DNA of 5,267 bases from Flavihumibacter sp. (GTDB taxonomy: Bacteria > Bacteroidota > Bacteroidia > Chitinophagales > Chitinophagaceae): contig JALOMU010000262.1 in assembly GCA_025455285.1 (NCBI GenBank), positions 1 to 5,267 on the forward strand. The letters run 5' to 3'. Under the pieces are notes generated by a model. The model was not told the origin of the DNA. It was given only the letters and a program-made list of their open reading frames with translations, and ran no database searches. Numbering within the stretch: the first letter of the stretch is position 1; each line of letters begins with the position of its first letter. A program made the translations under genes and the position numbers. Below, piece after piece: positions 1-5,267 of this stretch.

Positions 1-131
1 TTTTTATTAAGATCAATTTCAACCGGGGAGCCTTTAAAGTCAAACCGGTTGGTTATTTCCTTTTTTACCGTATTTACAGCATTATCCAGGGTCTGGATAT
101 CTACCTTACTAACAATGTCAAATGATGCCAT
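1..131 (-). CDS. yajQ: YajQ-family (DUF520) nucleotide-binding protein, N-terminal part
   Basis: Only the first 43 codons are in the window; the gene runs off the left edge. The protein starts [20 protein letters not shown] and continues to a [16 protein letters not shown] segment. This matches the family signature I know from E. coli YajQ (MPSFDIVSEVD near the start, then a SRFDFRG-like motif near residues 28-35), here at residues 1-11 and 28-35. Family knowledge: YajQ proteins are small (about 160 aa) cytoplasmic proteins that bind nucleotides. Some members, notably in Xanthomonas, bind cyclic di-GMP and act with a transcription factor; whether this one does cannot be judged from the N-terminus. 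The ATG at 131 is chosen because it places the conserved SFDIV motif at the very N-terminus. No Shine-Dalgarno sequence precedes it; the leader is A/T-rich, as is usual in Bacteroidota. It has its own candidate promoter and is separated from the receptor gene upstream by a terminator. Confidence 0.9.
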   Translation of the reverse strand, partial: MASFDIVSKVDIQTLDNAVNTVKKEITNRFDFKGSPVEIDLNK

Positions 132-148
132 GGCTTACTATTTTAAAC

Positions 149-173
149 TACCCGTCGGGTACCCGAGGGGTAC
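149..173. promoter_or_regulatory. Nested GTACCC/GGGTAC palindrome upstream of yajQ
   Basis: The 25 bp contain overlapping inverted repeats: GTACCC (159-164) with GGGTAC (168-173), TACCCG (149-154) with CGGGTA (156-161), and a perfect 10-bp palindrome CGGGTACCCG (156-165). The cluster lies 18-42 bases before the yajQ ATG and runs from the last base of the proposed -7 box across the expected transcription start. That position suits a repressor operator. Alternatively it could form a hairpin at the 5' end of the yajQ mRNA. No known regulator motif is recognised, so the function is inference. Confidence 0.4.
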
Positions 174-180
174 AAATGTA
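173..180 (-). promoter_or_regulatory. Candidate Bacteroidota -7 box for yajQ
   Basis: On the minus strand the sequence is TACATTTG, an exact match to the Bacteroidota -7 consensus TAnnTTTG. Transcription would start roughly at 163-169, giving a leader of about 35 bases before the yajQ ATG at 131. A possible -33 element is weak: only GTTTC at 200-196 lies near the right distance, and the spacer is shorter than usual. The box starts with the last T of the T-tract of the upstream terminator, so the previous gene's end and this promoter are fused. The box match is observed; promoter activity is inferred. Confidence 0.5.
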
Positions 181-209
181 AAAAAACGTCCTGTAGAAAC
201 AGGACGTTT
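180..209 (-). terminator. Intrinsic terminator after the intact receptor gene
   Basis: A perfect 10-bp inverted repeat, AAACGTCCTG (184-193) and CAGGACGTTT (200-209), encloses a 6-base loop (TAGAAA on the plus strand). On the minus strand the stem merges into seven consecutive T residues (186-180), the standard arrangement of a Rho-independent terminator. It begins 31 bases after the receptor stop codon at 241-243. The T-tract is on one side only, so it should act on minus-strand transcription. It separates the receptor gene from yajQ. Confidence 0.85.
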
Positions 210-240
210 GAACCTTAAACTAACACTCATAGAGAAAAAA

Positions 241-2697
241 CTATTGCTGACTGTTGTTTCCAACACGATTTTGTTCATCCGTTGCACTGCCTGTACGTCT
301 TCTTTGCGGACCTCCATTCGCTTTTCCAAACCGGTAACTGAAGTTTAATGCTACCCTTCTGTTATCCCAACGGGCGTTTATCCGGGTATCGATATTTCCA
401 AATTGGGTATAACCGCTGAAACGCATAAGAAATAAAGGATCCGTAACTGAAAGTTTGAGCGTACCCTTTGATTTAAGTACCTGCTTGGACAAGCCCAATG
501 AAAACATACCCATTGGCCTGGCAATGATAAGGCCGCCATCCTGCATTTTGGTGCGATAAAATCCACTCAGTTCTGCACCCCAGGTTTTGGCGAATTTGAA
601 CTGGTTGTTCACATTCCCCATAAAAGACGTAATGGATGCATCCAGGGGTGTATTATTTACAAATCCCTCGAAATAGTTGTTAAACAGGTTACCATACAGA
701 GAAACTGTCCACCATTTGGTAAGGGGTTGATTATAACTAATTGCGATACCAATATTTCTCCGGGTGGCAATATTCTCTTTGGTCTGGAAAGTGACTTTGG
801 TAGTATCATTTTGCTTAAGGATATCGTTGATCACATCTGTAGTTCGGGTATAGTTTACCGTTGTATTGATGATTCCCTTATAGTTGTGAGAAAGTTCCAC
901 ATTATGGGTGAATTGTGGTTGCAGGTTGGGGTTACCCATCCGGAATGTATACTGATCAAGGAAAAACTGGAAAGGATTCATGTCCTGGTAATTAGGGCGC
1001 TCAATCCTTCTTCCGTAGTTCGCGGTGAGGGTATTTTTTTCATTCAGTTTATAACTGGCAAAGATGGTAGGAAAGAGTTGTACGTAATTTCGAATGAACC
1101 GATCATTGTTCACGATTTGTTTTCCTTTTGCATATGTGTGTTCGAGGCGCAGGCCGGTTTGCAGTGCCCATTTTTTAAACTCCTTATTATAATTAAGATA
1201 GGCTGCATTAATATTCTCTTCATAGATGAACTGGTTGGACCTGGAAAGGTCCGCTACCCAATCCTTGCCCTGATTATCCCATATTCTGAAAGCAGCATCA
1301 TTATCTGTTGTTACATAACTTGATTTAATTCCTGCTTCCAGTTTAGAGGTTTTATTGAGTGGATGCACATAATCCGTTTTGAAACTATAGATCCGGATAT
1401 CTGAAGGCAGATCTCCTCTTAATAAAAAGGAATCTGATACTGCATTCTGTGGGAGTAAATAAGTAAAGTTATCAGAAGTCTGTAAAGCATTGGTGCCATA
1501 CCAGATAAAGTCAAGATCTGCTGTAAGTTCCCGGCCTGTTGTATCAAGTCGTTTGCGGAAATTAAAATTGGATCCGAAATTTTTCCAGGTATCCTTATTC
1601 AGACTGGAGGCCACATTGGATGATTCGGGATCATATCCTCCATTGTAAATCAACGCCACACTGTTTGCTTCGAACTCACGGGGATTATAGGTTCCATTCA
1701 CCTGAAAGCCGATGGTCGTCTTTTTGTTTATGGAATACTCCATTCCGGTACGGAGGCTCAGGTTGTGGCTATGAAATTTTCCTTTGGAAGTCTGATCAAA
1801 CACTGAACCAATGGTTTCATTTGCTTTGGGAGAAAATTTGCGAACCAGGTCGAGATCGTTAAAACCTGCCCAATAGGAATAACTTGCCGTGCTGAAGATA
1901 GTGAGCTTATCTTTTTTGTAATTGATATTGATGCTATTCGGCGATTTTGGATATACACCCTGCACAACACCTAGATTAATCGATCCATTAAATCCATTCT
2001 GACGACCTTTTTTTGTTCTGATATTAATAATTCCGCTGTTGCCGGAAGCATCGTATTTGGCAGAAGGCTGGGTCATGATCTCCACAGTTTCCAATTGATT
2101 GGAAGGAGTGTTACGTAGCAGGTTGGCAAGGTCCTGTCCTCCTAAATAAGTTTGTTTTCCGTCTACCAAAACAATTACTCCCTGCTTGCCTTTGAGACTG
2201 ATATTTCCATCCCGGTCTACAGAAACTCCTGGTGCTTTTTCCAACACATCCAGGGCCGTTCCTCCTGCATTGGAAATAAAAGCATCCACATTCACTACGG
2301 TTTTATCGGCTTTTACTTCCACCATTGGCTTGCGGGCGGTTACTGTTACACCCTGCAGGTTTTTTTCGGCCGCTTTCAGCTGAACAACCGACAGCTCTAC
2401 AATAGCATTATCGCCTAATTTAACTTCATTGCTGGTAAAGGATTCAAACCCTACAGCTGATACCTGTACCAATATGGCTGCTGCCGGTAATTGAATAATT
2501 TCAAAGTTCCCTGTTTTATCTGTCGTACCGATTTTTATCAGTTTTTTGGTATTGCTTTCCAGTAAGGTAATGGTAGCTGCTTCAACAGGCTGTCCGCTTG
2601 GATCCATCACATTGCCTTTCAATGTAGCGCCCTGCTGGGCCATTAGTGTTGTAATGGTCGCAAGGAAAATAATGAGTGTTTGTATAAATTTTTTCAT
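241..2697 (-). CDS. Outer-membrane beta-barrel receptor (TonB-dependent-type), intact
   Basis: A complete 818-aa protein. Residues 1-20 (MKKFIQTLIIFLATITTLMA) form a signal peptide with probable cleavage before QQG; there is no lipobox cysteine. Residues 24-107 resemble a carboxypeptidase-regulatory-like beta-sandwich (KGNVMDPSGQPVEAATITLL, DKTGNFE). A TonB-box-like GVTVTARK stretch follows (116-123). The plug spans about 140-229, with VIVLVDGK, PSAKYDASGNSGIINIRTKK and related family motifs. The rest is a barrel rich in alternating aromatic strands, including YGRRIERPNYQDMNPF at 561-576, ending in FSYRFGK. A basic/polar tail with TDEQNRV follows. Length and order fit the Bacteroidota 'outer membrane beta-barrel family' (OMP_b-brl_3 type). 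It presumably imports or binds an unknown ligand across the outer membrane. The ATG at 2697 is preferred over an in-frame TTG at 2751 because it begins the signal peptide directly; no Shine-Dalgarno is seen. It is a paralogue of the gene immediately upstream. The barrel is shorter than SusC proteins (about 1000 aa) and no SusD gene is present. Confidence 0.9.
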   Translation of the reverse strand: MKKFIQTLIIFLATITTLMAQQGATLKGNVMDPSGQPVEAATITLLESNTKKLIKIGTTDKTGNFEIIQLPAAAILVQVSAVGFESFTSNEVKLGDNAIVELSVVQLKAAEKNLQGVTVTARKPMVEVKADKTVVNVDAFISNAGGTALDVLEKAPGVSVDRDGNISLKGKQGVIVLVDGKQTYLGGQDLANLLRNTPSNQLETVEIMTQPSAKYDASGNSGIINIRTKKGRQNGFNGSINLGVVQGVYPKSPNSININYKKDKLTIFSTASYSYWAGFNDLDLVRKFSPKANETIGSVFDQTSKGKFHSHNLSLRTGMEYSINKKTTIGFQVNGTYNPREFEANSVALIYNGGYDPESSNVASSLNKDTWKNFGSNFNFRKRLDTTGRELTADLDFIWYGTNALQTSDNFTYLLPQNAVSDSFLLRGDLPSDIRIYSFKTDYVHPLNKTSKLEAGIKSSYVTTDNDAAFRIWDNQGKDWVADLSRSNQFIYEENINAAYLNYNKEFKKWALQTGLRLEHTYAKGKQIVNNDRFIRNYVQLFPTIFASYKLNEKNTLTANYGRRIERPNYQDMNPFQFFLDQYTFRMGNPNLQPQFTHNVELSHNYKGIINTTVNYTRTTDVINDILKQNDTTKVTFQTKENIATRRNIGIAISYNQPLTKWWTVSLYGNLFNNYFEGFVNNTPLDASITSFMGNVNNQFKFAKTWGAELSGFYRTKMQDGGLIIARPMGMFSLGLSKQVLKSKGTLKLSVTDPLFLMRFSGYTQFGNIDTRINARWDNRRVALNFSYRFGKANGGPQRRRTGSATDEQNRVGNNSQQ

Positions 2698-2782
2698 GTG
2701 AAAGGTTAAATGCGGTTCCGAAATCGAAATTGATATTTCTGTGTAGTGCAAAAAAGTGAATTGGGGCGAACGGTTTAAATCA

Positions 2783-2798
2783 AGTACGAAAGAGTACG
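2783..2798. repeat. Direct repeat AGTACG x2, 10-bp period
   Basis: Two exact copies of AGTACG (2783-2788 and 2793-2798; CGTACT on the minus strand) are separated by four bases, giving a period of one helical turn. They lie 86-101 bases upstream of the intact receptor's ATG, where an activator such as an OmpR- or LytTR-type response regulator could bind. The repeat is short and could be chance. No convincing TAnnTTTG box was found in the 123 bases between the hairpin region and the ATG, so the promoter of the receptor gene is not located. Confidence 0.3.
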
Positions 2799-2823
2799 TA
2801 ATAAACTTATCTTGTAAGTAAGG

Positions 2824-2863
2824 TTTTGTTAAACGCTCCGCTGATGCGGAACGTTTAACAAAG
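2824..2863 (-). terminator. Long hairpin after the frameshifted receptor; possible terminator
   Basis: The left arm (2824-2841) and right arm (2846-2863) form a stem of about 16-18 bp around a 4-base loop (TGAT on the plus strand). The core pairs are GTTAAACG with CGTTTAAC and TCCGC with GCGGA. The only interior mismatch on the plus strand (C2836 against A2851) becomes a G-U pair in minus-strand RNA, so the structure favours minus-strand transcripts. It begins 62 bases after the receptor stop at 2925. There is no T-tract after the stem (the minus strand continues AAAACCTTAC), so intrinsic termination is uncertain. It may instead protect the 3' end or separate expression of the two receptors. 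Confidence 0.5.
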
Positions 2864-2924
2864 TGAGACCTGAGAAGTGAAACGTGAAAAGGAAGAAAGG
2901 TTTAATGGTAATGGATGAATTCGG

Positions 2925-5267
2925 TTAATTGCTGCCTCCCATTTTTACACGGTTTTGTTCATCATTTGCTCCACCAATTTTACGACGGGGTTGTGTTCCT
3001 TTGATTGGTTTTCCAAAACGATAAACAAACGACAGGTTTACTACACGGGTATCGCGAAGGTTCATAAAGCTCGCATTGGTTGTTTGGAAATTGATGGTTC
3101 CTTTTACTTTCTGCGTATAGAACATATCTCTTACATTCAATTTCAGCGTTCCTTTTGATTTGAATACCTGTTTGGAAATACCTGCAGCTGCAGCGCCAAG
3201 GGGATCAATCAGGATTTGTCCCTCTACCCCTTTGCTTCTGTACCAGCCACTGAGTTCCGCACTCCAGCCTTTCTTAATCTTGAACTGGTTGTTGATATTA
3301 GCCATGAAAGTACCTGCTGATACATCAATGGTTTCATTATTGAGTTCCCCTTTGAATTGATTGTAATTAAAGTTGGTGTATACAATTGCTGTCCACCATT
3401 TTTGAACCGGAATCTGCGCGCTCACTGAAATCCCAGCATTCTGACGGGAACCAATATTTCCCTGGCGAACGATGGTTGCATATTCAGGTTCATTGAACTG
3501 TGGGTTTCCCTGGGAAAAGGTTTCACTGAAGAAATCTTTAGTATAACTGTAGTTCAGGGTGGTTGTCAGAAAACTGTTATACGTATGCGTAAATTCTATG
3601 TTATGCGTGAACTGCGGTTGTAGATAAGGGTTACCACGACCATAAGTGTATTTATCCAGAAAGAACAGGAAGGGATTCAGGTCCTGGTAAGCGGGACGAT
3701 CAATTCTCCTGCCATAAGACATTGCCAGTTGGTTTTTGTCATTGGCTGCATAACTAACAAACAGTGTAGGGAATAAGCTGCCGTAGTTGCGCTTAAAGCT
3801 GGAGTCTGCTCTTTGAGGGTTCCCAAACTGGTAACCTTCATAACTGGTATGTTCGTACCGAAGGCCAGCCTGGATCCCAAATTTTTTGATCTGGCGATTG
3901 TAGTTCAGATAACCTGCAATAATATTTTCCTTGTAGTCGAAATTATTTGATTTGTCATAATCCGGTACCCATCCATCAGGTTCGTATAGCCAGCAACGTT
4001 ATTGGTATTTACATAACTGGTTTTCAATCCGGCTTCCATTTTTGCGCCTTTTTTCAATGGCTGGGAATAGTCGATTTTGGCGGAATAAATATCAATATCA
4101 ATCGGCAGTCGGCCTCTCAGGTTTTCAACTGTTTTAGGAGACCAGTTAGGGTCAAATATGGTATTTACAAATAACTGTTCGCTATTGGATCCGTAGGTAA
4201 CATAGTCCAGGTCAGCCGTCAATTCTCTGCCGGTTGAGTCAAACTGGTGACGCATATTCACGTTGATGCTTTTATTTTTCCAGAGATCCCTGTTGGAACT
4301 GGTTGCAGTTATGATGGAGTCATTCTGTGCTGCGGCGTTCATCATATAACTGGTATTAAGTCCAGTTTGTTTCTCCGGACTAAAGTTTCCATTGAGCACG
4401 ATACCCAGTGTTGTTTTCTTACTGAGGAAATAATCCGCGCCAATTTTCATGTTATAGTTCTTGTTCTCATTCTTCATGAAGGAAGTTTGCTCGAAAATGG
4501 CGGTAAGTTCTTTGGAACTGGCATCAGAAAATTTCCGGTTGATGTTCAATTCCTGGAAACTGTTCCAGATGCTGTATCCTCCATTGGCAAAAAAGTTGAA
4601 CTTGCCGGTGCGGTAGTTAAGGTTCAGACTGTTATTCGTTTTCCAATAAGCTCCCTGTCCATAATTAAGGGTTAAAGTGCCATTAAAACCTTTCTGCTTG
4701 TTCTTTTTGGTTTTAATGTTGATTATTCCGGAATTACCGGCTGCATCATATTTGGCAGATGGATTGGTTACGAGTTCAATCTGATCGATAGAACTGGCCG
4801 GCATGGATTTCAATAGATTAGCCAGTTGTTCACCGGTAAGATAAGTTGGACGGCCATCCATCATTACCATCACGCTTTGTTTTCCCTTCAAACTGATATT
4901 TCCGTCCTTATCTACCATAACACCTGGTGATTTTTCGAGTACTTCCAGTGCGGTTGCGCCAACGTTGGTTACAGCAGCATCCACATTCACAATTGTTTTG
5001 TCTAATTTCTGCTCAATGAATGGTTTGCGGTGAACAACCGTTACACCTTGCATTTCACTGGAAGCAGGGTTGAGTTGCACGGATGGCAGCTGAATAACAG
5101 CAGTAGCAGCACTTAATTCAAATTCGGCTGAATATGCTTTTTCATGACCAACTGCTGAATAAAGCAACAGGTAACGGCCAAAGGACAGGTCCAGGAATTC
5201 AAAATTCCCGGACTTGTCAGTTGATTGCAGCTTCACTGCGGAAGAGTCTTTTGCCTGCAGCACGGTA
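2925..5267 (-). pseudogene. Outer-membrane beta-barrel receptor, frameshifted, 5' end outside window
   Basis: This is a paralogue of the intact receptor downstream. Translation enters at about the 45th residue of the intact protein (visible start VLQAKDSSAVKLQSTDKSGN), so some 44 residues including the signal peptide lie beyond 5267. Counting from that valine, the regulatory-like domain ends near 65, QGVTVVHRK is at 72-80 and the plug spans about 98-187 (VMVMMDGRPTYLTGEQLANL, PSAKYDAAGNSGIINIKTKK). Barrel strands follow. Around residue 425 the frame breaks: the first frame reads 27 irrelevant residues to a TGA at 3907-3905. The family sequence resumes in another frame as DYDKSNNFDYKENIIAGYLN and runs without a stop through YGRRIDRPAYQDLNPF to FVYRFGK and a tail with NDEQNRVKMGGSN, ending TAA at 2925. 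Joined, the visible part is about 779 residues, normal for the family. As read, about half of the barrel is lost, so the protein should be non-functional unless the shift is a sequencing error or a reversible switch. Confidence 0.85.
3966..3991 (-). other. Site of the frameshift in the upstream receptor
   Basis: In the upstream frame the protein reads NTNNVAGYTNLMDG; the downstream frame reads EPDGWVPDYDKSNNF over overlapping bases. The downstream frame has a stop (TAA, 4001-3999) just before this stretch, and homology to the intact paralogue (DWVADLSRSNQFIYEENI) is in the downstream frame from about 3971 onward. The net change is loss of one base modulo three. The stretch contains a short tandem CCATCCATC (3969-3977). 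No homopolymer longer than three bases lies in it. Confidence 0.8.

Noticed and set aside
727..1323. 198-aa open frame on the plus strand
   Set aside because: It lies wholly antisense to the barrel-coding part of the intact receptor, has no family resemblance and has an irregular cysteine/isoleucine-rich composition. It is a shadow of the real gene.
241..2697. SusC-type glycan importer (SusC/SusD locus)
   Set aside because: The protein is about 200 residues too short for SusC, and no SusD-like lipoprotein gene adjoins it. The domain pattern fits the shorter outer-membrane beta-barrel family.
2698..2751. N-terminal extension of the intact receptor from an upstream in-frame TTG
   Set aside because: The extension would put 18 polar residues before a good signal peptide. 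Starting at the ATG at 2697 gives a standard Bacteroidota secretion signal.
3677..3880. Short minus-strand open frame between the two parts of the frameshifted receptor
   Set aside because: The receptor frame runs without a stop through this region (NYNRQIKKFGIQAGLRYEHT and onward), so this is an overlapping wrong frame and not a second frameshift.
4247..4675. 142-aa open frame on the plus strand
   Set aside because: It is antisense to the barrel region of the upstream receptor, whose reading frame is clearly supported by homology to its paralogue.
1..5267. Mobile element, CRISPR array, tRNA or a novel defence-type system
   Set aside because: No transposase or integrase reading frame, no regularly spaced repeats, no tRNA-like cloverleaf and no flanking target duplications were seen. 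Nearly all sequence is accounted for by the two receptors and yajQ.

Overview
The window looks like a piece of a Bacteroidota chromosome, probably Chitinophagaceae or a close relative (family level is inference). The signs are two roughly 820-residue outer-membrane beta-barrel receptors of the carboxypeptidase-regulatory-like plus plug plus barrel type, start codons without a Shine-Dalgarno sequence, and a Bacteroidota-type -7 promoter box (TAnnTTTG). Every gene I can support lies on the minus strand.

Layout, read in the direction of transcription from the right edge. (1) 5267-2925 holds an outer-membrane beta-barrel receptor whose N-terminus lies beyond the window. Its reading frame is broken once, near 3966-3991, and then continues in a second frame to a normal C-terminus at 2925. 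(2) 2924-2698 is a 227-bp gap with a long hairpin (2824-2863) and a 10-bp-period direct repeat (2783-2798). (3) 2697-241 is a complete, intact paralogue of the same receptor (818 aa). (4) 240-132 is a 109-bp gap with a strong intrinsic terminator (180-209), a promoter box merged with its T-tract, and a nested GTACCC palindrome. (5) 131-1 is the first 43 codons of a YajQ-family (DUF520) nucleotide-binding protein, cut by the window edge.

The two receptors are tandem paralogues, alignable from the regulatory-like domain to the polar C-terminal tail. They would sit in the outer membrane, probably energised by TonB, with unknown substrates. No SusD-like partner, sensor or enzyme gene is visible, so a role in a specific uptake locus cannot be assigned. 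The terminator and separate promoter suggest that yajQ is transcribed independently of the receptors. I see no RNA gene, CRISPR array, insertion sequence or novel multi-gene system. The most noteworthy points are the frameshift in the upstream receptor, with a short tandem repeat that could explain it, and the compact terminator/promoter/palindrome arrangement ahead of yajQ.
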